A DNA stretch of 64,000 nucleotides from a bacterium (GCA_902812405.1 CADDZI010000003.1:1-64000), one strand, 5' to 3'. Shown: positions 43,741 through 53,042, counted from the stretch's first letter. Numbers and translations: made by a program. Notes: a model not told the origin generated them from the sequence alone.

Positions 43741-44196
43741 TTACAGCCGCAGCCTGGGACCGGTCACCGGATGGGCTTGCAAGCGCCTGAGCTCTTCTTG
43801 AGTCAGTGCCCGCGGACGGTCGCGGTCGCTGTCCACGATGCACAGGAAGCCGAACGGCTGTGAACCGGCATTGACGAATTGGTGGGGCGTTTCGGGAGCC
43901 ACATAGACGTGATCGAACGGCTTGACGTCGAGCACGTCCTCACCGACCACCGCATACCCCTCGCCCCGCAGGCAGATCACGGAATGAATGTGACGGTGAC
44001 ACTCCAGCGCCGTGAAGCCGCCGGGGGCAACTTCAAAGTAACGCACGTCGAAGGCTCCGCCTTCCTCACGGCCCTTGATGATGTGCCGGGTGGTGTCGCG
44101 CCACGAACGGCCGGCGCCGTCTGTGTTGCCGGCGGCGTACTGGGCGGGTTCGACTCCCTGCCAGCGGTAGGAGTGCGGGTCAAATCTTCTCTTCAT
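43741..44196 (-). CDS. Cupin-domain protein
   Basis: The 151-residue protein is a single cupin. Motif 1 'GFTALECHRHIHSVICLRGEG' supplies two or three His ligands and motif 2 'PFDHVYVAPETPHQFVNAG' the fourth, so a metal site is likely. Such proteins are dioxygenases, isomerases or sugar-binding regulators; the specific role is not assignable. AGAGGA about six bases before ATG 44196 fixes the start (an ATG at 44250 is less likely). It is last in a minus-strand cluster with two alcohol dehydrogenases and a beta-hydroxyacid dehydrogenase, 126 bases after its neighbour. Confidence 0.83.
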   Translation of the reverse strand: MKRRFDPHSYRWQGVEPAQYAAGNTDGAGRSWRDTTRHIIKGREEGGAFDVRYFEVAPGGFTALECHRHIHSVICLRGEGYAVVGEDVLDVKPFDHVYVAPETPHQFVNAGSQPFGFLCIVDSDRDRPRALTQEELRRLQAHPVTGPRLRL

Positions 44197-44322
44197 CGTC
44201 CTCTGGTCGACACAGTATTGGTTGCGGCCGCGCGGGCGACAGGCCGGCAAGCCGTTTGGCCGTACGCAGACGGCGCTGGGGGTTTTGCCGTCCCGGCAGA
44301 CGCGGGTCCTGCTGGGCGCGAC

Positions 44323-45414
44323 TCACGCCGGCCGCGCATGCGGGTACACCAGCACTTTGAGCGCGTGGTCCGCATCTTTGAGAGCCGCGTATGCCTCGGC
44401 GGCTTCCTCAAGGCCGAAGCGGTGTGTGAAGAGCCCGGCCACCGGAAGGCCTTTGGCCAGCAAGGTCAACGCTTCGCGCGTGTCCATCGGCCCCGCCGAG
44501 TAGCTCATGACGATACTGACATCTTTGAAGAAAAGGTCGCCGACGTCGACGGCCCACCGTTCGCCGGGGCCGGCCGGCGTAAAGGCTACGAGCGTGCCCC
44601 CGCGGGCAACGCACTCCACACCCGTTTGCAGCGCCTCGCACGAGCCGGGCGTGACGAAGATAACTTCTGCTCCCTCGCCGCCGGTAGCCGAGCGTACCTG
44701 TGGGGGGATAGGATCGTGTGTGCCGTTGACGACAACGTCCGCTCCCAGAAGTCGGGCTCGCTCCAAGCGCCAGGCCACCATGTCGGCACCGACAATCGTC
44801 TCCGCGCCCGCGGCGCGGGCCGCCACCAGGTGCAGTAATCCCATGACACCCAGGCCGATGATCGCCACGCGGTCGCCGCGTCGCAGTCCGCTGCGCCTGA
44901 CGGATTTGAGCACGGTGGCTAGCGGCTCGATGAGCGTTGCTTCTTCGTCGGTCAGCCCCTCGGGAACACGCAGTACGTCGTGCCGCGTGTTGGCGGCGGG
45001 TACCACAGCGTATTGGCTGAGCGCTCCGGGCACAAGGCGCGTGGCGCGCCACGTCGCGCATTGTACGTGGTCACCCCGCAGGCAGCGCCGGCACTGCATG
45101 CACGGCGCGTGGTGGTGCACGAAGACGCGTTCGCCCGGGCGAAAGGGGCCACCACCATCGGTGGGCGCCGCATCCGGACCGCAGGCGACAATCTCGGCCA
45201 CCGGCTCGTGTCCCAAGACGAAGGGTGCTTTGGCATCTGCGTACCAGCGCAGCGTCTCGCTGGCACATAAGCCGCAGGCACGAATTTTCACCAATAGTTC
45301 GCCCGGGCCAAGCGAAGGAAGGGGCATCTCGCGCACATCCACGCGCCCGTTCCCCTCGTACACCGCCGCCCGGGTGACCGTCGGCAGGACGGTACGCGCC
45401 ACGCCTACACCCAC
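44323..45414 (-). CDS. Zinc-dependent alcohol dehydrogenase (MDR family), copy A
   Basis: The 363-residue enzyme is a medium-chain dehydrogenase. The catalytic zinc region is 'ACGLCASE' (Cys48 region) and 'GHEPVAE'; the structural zinc set is 'CMQCRRCLRGDHVQC' (C-x2-C-x2-C-x7-C). The nucleotide fold is 'IIGLGVMGLLHLVAARAAGAETIVGAD'. It resembles sorbitol/threonine dehydrogenase relatives. GTG 45414 overlaps the end of copy B by ten bases, so they are translationally coupled. Substrate likely a polyol or sugar acid; this is inference from context. Confidence 0.9.
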   Translation of the reverse strand: MGVGVARTVLPTVTRAAVYEGNGRVDVREMPLPSLGPGELLVKIRACGLCASETLRWYADAKAPFVLGHEPVAEIVACGPDAAPTDGGGPFRPGERVFVHHHAPCMQCRRCLRGDHVQCATWRATRLVPGALSQYAVVPAANTRHDVLRVPEGLTDEEATLIEPLATVLKSVRRSGLRRGDRVAIIGLGVMGLLHLVAARAAGAETIVGADMVAWRLERARLLGADVVVNGTHDPIPPQVRSATGGEGAEVIFVTPGSCEALQTGVECVARGGTLVAFTPAGPGERWAVDVGDLFFKDVSIVMSYSAGPMDTREALTLLAKGLPVAGLFTHRFGLEEAAEAYAALKDADHALKVLVYPHARPA

Positions 45415-46532
45415 TCTGCGGGTGCGCCGTCCGGAACGAGCGCGTACTTGTACCCACGGCGTGCCTCCAAATTGGCGAAGGCGTCTTCCAGAGCACTCAG
45501 CGGTAAGACGCCGGAGATGAGCTCTCGCGCCGGCACGGCGCCGGCGACGAGCCAGGTCCGGGCCTCACGCACGTCGTCGGGCGTGAAGTGAAAACTTCCG
45601 ACGCACGCAATCTCCTCGTAGTGGATGCGCCCGGCATCGAGCGGCACCCGCGTATCCTCGGGCAGTCCGCTGAAGAATACGACACAACCTCCGGGAGCCG
45701 CCAACGACAGCGCGGTTTGCCATGCTTCAACCGTTCCCGCACACTCGAACACCGCCGTACACGACGCCCGCAGAGGCTCGGGAACCTCCGCTCCCCCCAG
45801 CTCCACGGCGGCATTCGCCCCCAAACGTTCGGCGAGTGCGAGCCGCTCGGAGCCCCGTCCAAAGACTGTCGCTGCGACCCCTGCCCGGCGTGCGTACGTA
45901 AGATGCAGCAGACCGATCGTTCCGGCTCCGACGATCGCCACATGCGCGGGCAGGTCTGCGCGACGCGCCTCTTCCCGCACGGTGTGCTCTTCCCAGGGTG
46001 ACGGCGCCTCCGAGGCGGCCGGCGTCGTGCGGCGGCCTTGCGTGCCGGCACGCGTACGGGAAAGAATCCGCCAACCGTGCACGACGCACGAGAACGGTTC
46101 CAGAAAGGCAGCCTCGATGTACGAAAGTTCCACGGGTTTTGGAAAGAGGTTGCGCCGCACGACGTGGCGGGGCAAGCGGATCGCGTCCGCGTAGGCACCC
46201 AGAGCCATGTCGTCCGTCAGGTGGCGGCACAGGTTTTCGTAGCCGGCCCGGCAGCACTCGCAGCGTTCGCAAGGCGCGGTTTGGACCCACATCACCGGAT
46301 CGCCCGGCGCATACGCCGTCACACCCTCGCCGACGGCGATGACATCGCCGGATGCCTCGTGCCCAAACGGGCCGAAGGCGAGCTTCGGATGTCCGCGCCT
46401 GTAGGTCTTCAGATCCGTGCCGCATGTCAGTGCGACGCGCACCGCGACGATAACCTCGCCGGGCTGGGGCTGCGCCGGCGCAAGTTCCCGCCAACCCAGA
46501 CGCCGAGGCGCTTCCAGAATCGCCTGTCTCAT
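45405..46532 (-). CDS. Zinc-dependent alcohol dehydrogenase (MDR family), copy B
   Basis: A 375-residue medium-chain dehydrogenase. Catalytic zinc region 'ALTCGTDLKTYRRG' and 'GHEASGDV'; structural zinc set 'CERCECCRAGYENLC'; nucleotide motif 'IVGAGTIGLLHLTYARRAG'. An unusual Arg/Thr/Pro-rich insertion of about 30 residues ('SRTRAGTQGRRTTPAASEAPSP') precedes the nucleotide fold. ATG 46532 has a weak GGGTGGG upstream; ATG 46565 is an alternative. It differs clearly from copy A, so these are paralogues, possibly with two steps of one pathway. Adjacent to copy A with overlapping ends. Confidence 0.88.
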   Translation of the reverse strand: MRQAILEAPRRLGWRELAPAQPQPGEVIVAVRVALTCGTDLKTYRRGHPKLAFGPFGHEASGDVIAVGEGVTAYAPGDPVMWVQTAPCERCECCRAGYENLCRHLTDDMALGAYADAIRLPRHVVRRNLFPKPVELSYIEAAFLEPFSCVVHGWRILSRTRAGTQGRRTTPAASEAPSPWEEHTVREEARRADLPAHVAIVGAGTIGLLHLTYARRAGVAATVFGRGSERLALAERLGANAAVELGGAEVPEPLRASCTAVFECAGTVEAWQTALSLAAPGGCVVFFSGLPEDTRVPLDAGRIHYEEIACVGSFHFTPDDVREARTWLVAGAVPARELISGVLPLSALEDAFANLEARRGYKYALVPDGAPAEWV

Positions 46533-46741
46533 GCTGCGTGGATGTCCCACCCCCATCGGTTGCACAACGTGCCGAGCGCGGGACGGGCGCCGTCATTCTT
46601 CGGGGCGGCGTGGTTCGCGCCCGTCCGGCGCACGCCAAAAGTGACGGGTGCCGGAACCAGGACGCTGCGCCAACGAGCGTCGCGCGCGGGCAACCAGAAC
46701 AAGAGGATCATAGTCCGAGCCTTCGCCGCGGCCAGCCCGGC

Positions 46742-47611
46742 CTACTCTGTTTCGTAAAGGCGTGCCACGGCGCTGTAATCGAGATCGCCTGCTGCTCGTT
46801 GCGAGGCCTGCGTATAGCGCTCGTATGCGAATGCCGTACACGGAAACTGCTCCGGGCCGTCCGGGAGCGTGCTTAGAGCGGCCCGCAGGTCCTTGCGAAG
46901 GAGGTCGAGGGCAAAGCCCCCGCGGTGGTGGTCTTCAAACCACGCCTTGGGAAGCCACTTTTCCAGCAGGTAATTGGATGCGGTGGCTGTGGACAGGACG
47001 CGGAGCAGTAATCTGATGTCCGCGCCGCAGCGCCGGCCAAAGACGAGACCCTCGACGTTCGCCAGCATGATGCCGGCGATGATGACCTGATTGACGAGCT
47101 TGAAGGTTTCGCCCATGCCGGGCGGGCCGACGTGCGTCGGCGTCCCCATAGCGCTCAAGACCGGCAGACAGCGTTCGACGAGGGCGGGATCGCCGCCGAC
47201 CATGATCGTGAGCTGCCCGGTGCGGGCCCGGGCCGGACCGCCCGAGACCGGCGCGTCGAGCATGCCGATACCCCGCGCGCCGAGACGTGCGTGAAACTCT
47301 GTGGAGGCAACGGGTGAAATCGTGGACATGTCGATCACAACTGCGCCCGAGCGCAGCCCGCTGGCCGCTCCCTGCAGGCCAAACAAAGCCTCCTTCACCT
47401 GAGGCGCATCCGGCAGCATGGTAATCACCGCGTCGGCGGCCGCCGCCGCGTCGTGAGGCGTTGCATGCTCGCGCGCTCCCAGAGATACGAGGCGATCGAT
47501 CGGCTCTCGCCGCCTGTGCGGGCAAACGTGAAGTGCAAAACCGGCTCGCAAGAGACAAGCGCCCATGGGTTCGCCCATGGTGCCGGCGCCGATGAGTGCG
47601 ATGTCGTGCAT
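46742..47611 (-). CDS. Beta-hydroxyacid dehydrogenase (3-hydroxyisobutyrate/tartronate-semialdehyde type)
   Basis: The 289-residue enzyme has an N-terminal Rossmann fold ('IALIGAGTMGEPMG'), a substrate-binding 'DAPVSGGPARARTGQLTIMVGG' and the catalytic Lys in 'GETFKLVNQ'. The helical C-terminal domain ends in 'DYSAVARLYE'. This group oxidises beta-hydroxyacids or reduces semialdehydes. The exact substrate is not determined. It is first in the minus-strand cluster that continues with two zinc dehydrogenases and a cupin; a 209-base gap separates it from copy B. Shine-Dalgarno is weak. Confidence 0.9.
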   Translation of the reverse strand: MHDIALIGAGTMGEPMGACLLRAGFALHVCPHRRREPIDRLVSLGAREHATPHDAAAAADAVITMLPDAPQVKEALFGLQGAASGLRSGAVVIDMSTISPVASTEFHARLGARGIGMLDAPVSGGPARARTGQLTIMVGGDPALVERCLPVLSAMGTPTHVGPPGMGETFKLVNQVIIAGIMLANVEGLVFGRRCGADIRLLLRVLSTATASNYLLEKWLPKAWFEDHHRGGFALDLLRKDLRAALSTLPDGPEQFPCTAFAYERYTQASQRAAGDLDYSAVARLYETE

Positions 47612-47677
47612 GGCTCACACTTTGGGCACCCCTCCGTCTTGCCCTGCGGCCGTCCAGCAGTACCTCCCCCAGCATCC

Positions 47678-47796
47678 GTAGTGGTCGCGCTTGCGCGACG
47701 CACGTAGCGGCCGGCCTTAGCCGCCCGTCGCGATTGCGCGACCAGACGATTCTGGGATCGGCTCGCGTAGCGGTCGCGCTTGCGTGACCGAGAGAG
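47678..47796. repeat. Palindrome cluster with a bipartite copy
   Basis: Three elements lie between two minus-strand genes. A forward copy (47678-47702, right arm short), a bipartite element (47704-47742: hairpin CGGCCGGCCTTAGCCG followed by GTCGCGATTGCGCGAC) and a forward copy (47767-47796) with one mismatch (GCGTGACC), ending in GAGAGAG. The bipartite form resembles that at 61883. Confidence 0.85.
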
Positions 47797-47811
47797 CCTG
47801 ACGCCTGGCCT

Positions 47812-49422
47812 TCAGAGATTCCGGTGCGCCGTCTGCAGGGCAAACGGCAAAGGCAAATAGACTGTCTGGCGGAGCACGACTCCATTGTGTGTTCTCCCCG
47901 AAGCTGTCACGCGCACATTTGCACTCAAAGGCCCCCGGATCGGAACCTGGGCTGATGGCTGACTCAAGGGCCGGTCGCAGAGCACGAGAAGCCCCGATGC
48001 GACGATGAGATGAAGATCCGAAAGATCCTTTTCGTTGAAGGAGATGGCCAGCCTATGCGGGGTGACGTAGTGTGCCTTGAGGTTCCACAGCGCCGGTGCA
48101 TCCGGGCTGGGCCCAACGGCCAGGCGCACCGCCTTCTTGCCGGCGGCCGTCAGCGTCGAGAGCAGGTGCGAGTTCACATTGAAGGCGCTCATGAACGGCG
48201 CAACCGGCCCGCGCAGGGCGGGCGAGGCGTAAAAGTCTCGCTGCGCCTGCGTATAGCCTATCCAAAAACCTTCGATTGCAATAACAGCCATCAGGATCGG
48301 CAGCGGTTTCACACGCCACCTCCCGGCAAGTTTTTGCGCAACCGGCCACCATGGATTCACCGGGACGCGCCGTCCGCGCCGGCGCCATTTCCATGCCATG
48401 GGTGTCGGCTGGCCAGGGCCGCCATCGGTACGTGCCGCGGCCGGCGCCGCTGCGGTCGTGCCGGTCTGCCCGTCGACGGACGGCACTGCCGTCATGGAAC
48501 TCCCCGCTCTCTTTTCGGCCCGGTTCCCCTCGTCGGCATCGCCGCCATCCGCAGGCTCCTGGCTCTCGGGAAACAGCGATGGTTGAACGCACGCCACCGC
48601 CGGATCCGAGGGGGAGGACCCACCATCCTGCGCTGCGGGGTGCAGGCGATGCTCCAGCGGATCCTGCCCGGGCGCGGGTAACCACGACAGCGAGAGCAGC
48701 TCGTCTTCTTCGTCGTGCATCGAGTACACCGGCATGAAAGGCTCGAGTGCCTCTTCGATGCGTTCCCACGGGACGGACGCACTCGCTTCACCGCCTTGGT
48801 ATCGAGCCCGCAGCGTCACCGCCTCCGGATGATCGTCGCGCCGGGCGGGTTTCCAGCGCACTTCAACATCGAAACCCACTTCGCCCTGGAAGGGGACGAG
48901 CACGGTCCGCTTGCTGAACGATAACGTGGGATGGTTGTCGCCGGCCGGCGTAACCGTGACGTCGACGTTGCCGCGATTGACGAGATGACAGTGAACGACA
49001 AAACCTTCGGCCATACCGAAACTCAGGAGCGGTCCGCGCAGGCCAGCGGTCATGGACAGCTCTTGGCGCTCCGTCACGGTGTACGGGCGTGCGTACTCCG
49101 CAAAAATCACGCCTTCGAAATCCCGAACACGGATGATCGCCGTGTGGGTGCCGGCAGCCAGGCGGCTATCGCTTTGCGGCGCAAAGACAACCCGCAGATC
49201 CTGCTCTTCGCCCGGCCCCAGGCTCAGGCGCCGCGGTTCAACCCACGCCCAGTTTGACGGCTCTTCCACCACGACCGCCACCTCGTGGCCTTCCTCCGTC
49301 TCGTTGCGCACCCGAAGCGCAAACACTGTCTGAGCGCCCGGCGAGATGGTCCAGGGCGCGTCGTCGGCCGGCTCCCCGAATGCGAAGAGCGAGCCCGCAT
49401 CGTCGGTGTGTACCTCTCGCAT
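47812..49422 (-). CDS. Ig-like-domain membrane protein, unknown function
   Basis: The 536-residue protein begins with two immunoglobulin-like beta domains (about residues 15-120 and 125-230), with 'LSLGPGEEQDLRVVFAPQ' and 'VDVTVTPAGDNHPTLSFS' like the COG1470-type fold. Then comes a long Ser/Pro/Ala/Asp-rich linker and one membrane segment near residues 385-400 ('PLPILMAVIAIEGFWIGYT'), and a final beta region. It seems that the Ig domains face the cytoplasm if the protein has no signal peptide, which is odd. ATG 49422 gives a plausible N-terminus; a longer frame to 49494 overlaps the fumarase upstream region. Confidence 0.7.
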   Translation of the reverse strand: MREVHTDDAGSLFAFGEPADDAPWTISPGAQTVFALRVRNETEEGHEVAVVVEEPSNWAWVEPRRLSLGPGEEQDLRVVFAPQSDSRLAAGTHTAIIRVRDFEGVIFAEYARPYTVTERQELSMTAGLRGPLLSFGMAEGFVVHCHLVNRGNVDVTVTPAGDNHPTLSFSKRTVLVPFQGEVGFDVEVRWKPARRDDHPEAVTLRARYQGGEASASVPWERIEEALEPFMPVYSMHDEEDELLSLSWLPAPGQDPLEHRLHPAAQDGGSSPSDPAVACVQPSLFPESQEPADGGDADEGNRAEKRAGSSMTAVPSVDGQTGTTAAAPAAARTDGGPGQPTPMAWKWRRRGRRVPVNPWWPVAQKLAGRWRVKPLPILMAVIAIEGFWIGYTQAQRDFYASPALRGPVAPFMSAFNVNSHLLSTLTAAGKKAVRLAVGPSPDAPALWNLKAHYVTPHRLAISFNEKDLSDLHLIVASGLLVLCDRPLSQPSAQVPIRGPLSANVRVTASGRTHNGVVLRQTVYLPLPFALQTAHRNL

Positions 49423-49514
49423 CGCGACGTCTGTCGCCTCGTTTCCAGGGGCATGCCGCGCGGGGCAACGAACGCCGTTTCCCCCTACCATCATCGGTTT
49501 TTTTCGGAGAGGGA

Positions 49515-50939
49515 ATGAGAATGGAAAGCCACACCGCCGCCACCCGGACCGAGCGCGATTCCATGGGCGAGATGCAGGTCCCGGCCCACGCCCTCTACGG
49601 CGCCAGTACCCAACGCGCGGTCCTGAATTTCCCGATCAGCAGCCGGCGCATGCCGCGCCGTTTCATCCGTGCCTTGGGCTTCATTAAAGTCGCCGCCGCC
49701 CGCACCAATGCCGCGTTGGGCTTGCTCGACGCGCGCATGGCCGAGGCGATTGAAGCCGCCGCCCTCGAGGTTGCCGACGGTCTGCACGACGAGCACTTCG
49801 TCGTGGACGTCTTCCAAACCGGTTCGGGAACGTCCACAAATATGAACGCCAACGAGGTCATCGCTCATCGCGCCGCCCAGCTGGCAGGGGACGGTGTGGG
49901 CAAGATCCATCCCAACGATCACGTCAATTTCGGACAATCCAGCAACGACGTCATCCCGACGGCCCTGCACATCGCGGCCGGCTTGGCCATCTACGAGGCG
50001 CTCGTTCCCGCTCTCAACGTCCTCAAGGCGTCACTGGAACGCAAGAGCCGGGAATTCTGGCCTATCATCAAGACCGGGCGGACTCACCTGCAGGATGCCA
50101 CGCCCATCCGGTTGGGGCAGGAGTTCCTCGGATATGCCGGTCAGGTGGAGCGCAGCATAGCGCGCGCGCAGTACGCACTCAGTGAGTTGAGCGAGGTGGC
50201 CCTTGGGGGGACCGCAGTCGGGACGGGCATCAACACCCACCCGGAGTTTGCCAAGCGCGCCTGCGAGCAGCTGTCCGCGCTCACGGGTTTGACGATTCGC
50301 GAAACCGACAATCACTTCCAGGCCCAAGCCAGTCTCGACAATGCGGTGGCGGCCAGCGGCGCCATGCGAACGATCTCCGTCTCGCTGACCAAGATCGCCA
50401 ATGACATCCGCTGGCTGGGCTCCGGGCCGCGGGCCGGTATCGGTGAGATCGAACTCCCCGCGGTTCAACCCGGGTCTTCGATCATGCCCGGCAAGGTCAA
50501 TCCCGTCATTTGCGAATCGGTGCTCATGGTGTGCGAACAGGTTATCGGGAACGACGCAGCCATCGCCACGGGAGGACAAAACGGCAACTTCGAGATTAAC
50601 CTGTCGATGCCGCTGGTTGCATACGACCTGGTGGAGTCGATCGAATTGTTGGCTGCCGCCTCGCGCAATCTTGCCCGTCAGTGCGTGGACGGCATTCGGG
50701 CGACGACGCGAGGGCCTGAACTGGTTGAACGCGGCTTGGCGATCTGCACGTCGCTCGCTCCAATCATCGGCTACGATGCGGCTGCCGCCATCGCCAAGGA
50801 GGCTGCCGCCACGGGGAAAACGATCCGCGAGGTGGCGCGCGAACGAACCACGCTCAGCGAGGACCAGCTGAAGGAGATTTTGGATCCATCACTGATGGTC
50901 GAGCCGAGCGCCCAGCGCGTGGGCGCGGGGGGCGGCTAA
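49515..50939 (+). CDS. fumC: Fumarate hydratase class II
   Basis: The 474-residue enzyme reversibly hydrates fumarate to malate in the TCA cycle. Diagnostic segments include 'TGSGTSTNMNANEVIAHRA', 'HPNDHVNFGQSSNDVIPTALH', 'GRTHLQDATPIRLGQEF' and the superfamily signature 'GSSIMPGKVN'. The N-terminus 'ERDSMGEMQVPAHALYGASTQRA' is typical of class II fumarase and excludes aspartase-type relatives only partly. GGAGAGGG lies right before two in-frame ATGs (49515 and 49521); the second has better spacing. Confidence 0.93.
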   Translation: MRMESHTAATRTERDSMGEMQVPAHALYGASTQRAVLNFPISSRRMPRRFIRALGFIKVAAARTNAALGLLDARMAEAIEAAALEVADGLHDEHFVVDVFQTGSGTSTNMNANEVIAHRAAQLAGDGVGKIHPNDHVNFGQSSNDVIPTALHIAAGLAIYEALVPALNVLKASLERKSREFWPIIKTGRTHLQDATPIRLGQEFLGYAGQVERSIARAQYALSELSEVALGGTAVGTGINTHPEFAKRACEQLSALTGLTIRETDNHFQAQASLDNAVAASGAMRTISVSLTKIANDIRWLGSGPRAGIGEIELPAVQPGSSIMPGKVNPVICESVLMVCEQVIGNDAAIATGGQNGNFEINLSMPLVAYDLVESIELLAAASRNLARQCVDGIRATTRGPELVERGLAICTSLAPIIGYDAAAAIAKEAAATGKTIREVARERTTLSEDQLKEILDPSLMVEPSAQRVGAGGG

Positions 50940-50949
50940 GCGCGTTACC

Positions 50950-51528
50950 TCAGCGGCGGAAGGTGAGCACCTCCGTGCCCAGCGGAATGCGCGGCACGAT
51001 ATCGCCGGCCAGCTCGAGCGCGCCCGCCAAGGCGGGGGCGTTGCCGCCCAGCGCGGCCGCCACTTCCTCGTAACAGACGCCAAAGTACGGCAGTCGCTGA
51101 GCCTCGACGAAGTTCATGGCCAGCACGTCGTAATCCTCATTCTCGGAACCGCCGGCTTCCAGCGGCTGACCCTCCCAGTACTTTGTGAACGACCAGGTCC
51201 CATCGCGGTCGCTGTAGCTGAGAACGATAACCTCCGCCTGCAAGATGTCGGACAGTCCTTCGCCCAAGCCGCCGTCGTCGAGCGGATGTCCATCCTCGAG
51301 AATGGTCACCCAGCCGTCCTGCTCGGGCATCACGACGAAGCTGCGCACCGGCTTGAAAGCCGCGTGTTCGTCGGGCGTCGGCTCCAAGCCGCGCTCGTAG
51401 GTCAGCCGATGCTCGGTCTCCTCCATGAGACCGACGAGGGCAGCCCGCACGCGTTCCGCGGGTACGTCGCGGACGTAGACGGTGCTACAGTGAAGTCCCA
51501 AAGATACGGTTTCGCTCTTGTCGCTCAT
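50950..51528 (-). CDS. Hypothetical protein
   Basis: The 192-residue acidic protein reads well ('TVYVRDVPAERVRAALVGLMEETEHRL') with alternating strand and helix segments, and a C-terminal 'FGVCYEEVAAALGGNAPALAGAL'. It has no signal peptide or membrane segment. No family recognised. AAAGG about eight bases before ATG 51528 sets the start. It converges with fumC (10 bases between stops) and is about 80 bases downstream of the proline dehydrogenase gene on the same strand. Confidence 0.72.
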   Translation of the reverse strand: MSDKSETVSLGLHCSTVYVRDVPAERVRAALVGLMEETEHRLTYERGLEPTPDEHAAFKPVRSFVVMPEQDGWVTILEDGHPLDDGGLGEGLSDILQAEVIVLSYSDRDGTWSFTKYWEGQPLEAGGSENEDYDVLAMNFVEAQRLPYFGVCYEEVAAALGGNAPALAGALELAGDIVPRIPLGTEVLTFRR

Positions 51529-51607
51529 GGGCCGGCCTTTCGGGATGACAGTTGCGCGCGTCGTCCTCCCCACAGCACGGCTGTGTCTCGTTTGCAACGG
51601 CACAGGG

Positions 51608-52501
51608 TCAGCCGCCGAAGAGGTTGCGCAAGACGAACAGGACGTTCTCCCGGCGCTCGGTCAGGCGGCGGTAAAAGTAGCCCGCCCAGTGGGTACCAAA
51701 CGGAACGTAGACGCGCATGCGGTAGCCTTCGGCAACCAGAGCCAGTTGTGCTTTCGGCCGCAGCCCGTAGAGCATCTGGAATTCAAACCGGTCCGGACCG
51801 ATCCGTTCCCGCTCAGTGAAAGCCCGTACGGCGGCAATCAGGGCCTCGTCGTGGGTGGCGATGCCGTGGTAGGCACCCGACGTCAGCAGCTTCTGGGCCA
51901 GCAACATGAAGTTGCGGCGGATCAGGGGTAGGCTCTGGATGGCCACGTCGGGCGGCTCTTTGTAGGCGCCCTTGCACAGGCGCGTTCGGATTTTCGCCGC
52001 CGCCAGGCGCTCGACGTCTTGGGCGGCGCGGTGAAGGTACGCCTGGACGACGGGACCGATGTGTTCATACTCAGCCCGCGCACGGTCCAGTATCCGATAC
52101 GTGGAATCCACCGTGGCCGAGCCTTCCATGTCGAGACGGACGAACATCTCGTGCGGCCGGGCTCGTTCGATGACGCGCCGCAGGTTTGCAAAAGCCAGCT
52201 CCTCGTCGATTGCCTGCCCGATAGCCGACAGTTTGATCGAGAGGTTGGCATTGAGACCTTCGGCTGCGATGCGGTCGACGAGCTCGCAGTAGACGCCGGC
52301 GGTTGCAGCAGCTTCCTCTTCGCGGCGCACGTCCTCGCCGAGAAAATCGAGCGAGGCTGAGAGGCCTGCCTCGTTGAGCCGGCGCACGACCCGTACCGCG
52401 TCGTCAATGGTCTCTCCGGCGACGAAACGACGGGCAAGAAAAAACAGCCGGTGCTGGAGGGCCGGACTGTTGTTGAGGACCGAGCCGAGCGTGGCTTTCA
52501 C
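51608..52501 (-). CDS. Proline dehydrogenase
   Basis: The 297-residue flavoenzyme oxidises proline to pyrroline-5-carboxylate. The family TIM barrel is clear: 'GLSASLDFLGEDV' (about residues 45-57), 'NLSIKLSAIGQAIDEELA', 'FVRLDMEGSATVDST', 'KGAYKEP', 'GIATHDEALI' and the C-terminal 'FEFQMLYGL', 'VYVPFGTHWAGYFYRRL'. It is the short monofunctional type. GTG 52501 lies four bases after the upstream gene's stop, giving translational coupling; no strong Shine-Dalgarno. The partner P5C dehydrogenase is not in the window. Confidence 0.93.
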   Translation of the reverse strand: MKATLGSVLNNSPALQHRLFFLARRFVAGETIDDAVRVVRRLNEAGLSASLDFLGEDVRREEEAAATAGVYCELVDRIAAEGLNANLSIKLSAIGQAIDEELAFANLRRVIERARPHEMFVRLDMEGSATVDSTYRILDRARAEYEHIGPVVQAYLHRAAQDVERLAAAKIRTRLCKGAYKEPPDVAIQSLPLIRRNFMLLAQKLLTSGAYHGIATHDEALIAAVRAFTERERIGPDRFEFQMLYGLRPKAQLALVAEGYRMRVYVPFGTHWAGYFYRRLTERRENVLFVLRNLFGG

Positions 52502-52505
52502 GCGG

Positions 52506-53042
52506 TCAGCGCAGGTAGCGGTGTCCGCCGCCGTCGACGAGCTCGGTGGGTGTCGTCCAGACGAGGGCCCGCGCCAGCGGACCTGATGTGATACGTACTT
52601 GCACCTCCGTATCGCTGTGGCCCCTATAGGCGAAAGCCAGGATCCGCTGCACGACACCCTGGGTGCCGCCATCAATCTCCAGGGATGTGTTCAGAATACC
52701 GGCCGCGCTCTTTGCGTACTGCTCGTAGCTCGCTCCTTGCAAAGACGCGTCAATGGTGCTGCGCAAAAAGGCTTCGAGACTGGCTTGATTGGGATATGCC
52801 CAGGCGTTGCGTTCGCCGCCCACAGAGCCGTCGAAGCGCACACTGTCGCCGGCCCGCGGCAGAACTGCATACGGACTGGGAGAGGCAGCTCGAGCTGCGG
52901 CAGTCAGCCCTCCCGCGAGGATCAACCCGGCAATCAGCGCGCACCGAAGCAGCCGGAGAGAGGCGGTATCCGCGCTGGCGCGGGCGGTGTGGGATTTCTC
53001 GGTTCGCCTCGCGCATCGGGCAACGCACGAAGACACAGCCAT
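52506..53042 (-). CDS. Exported hypothetical protein upstream of proline dehydrogenase
   Basis: The 178-residue protein (from ATG 53042) has a hydrophobic segment at about residues 31-50 and a mature part that looks secreted ('RAGDSVRFDGSVGGERNAWAYPNQ', 'TSLEIDGGTQGVVQRILAFAYRGHSDTEVQVRIT'). The frame extends to 53303 but the extra part is Arg-rich and not convincing. No family recognised. Its stop lies four bases before the proline dehydrogenase start, so it is probably co-translated, although a functional link is not obvious. Confidence 0.6.
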   Translation of the reverse strand: MAVSSCVARCARRTEKSHTARASADTASLRLLRCALIAGLILAGGLTAAARAASPSPYAVLPRAGDSVRFDGSVGGERNAWAYPNQASLEAFLRSTIDASLQGASYEQYAKSAAGILNTSLEIDGGTQGVVQRILAFAYRGHSDTEVQVRITSGPLARALVWTTPTELVDGGGHRYLR

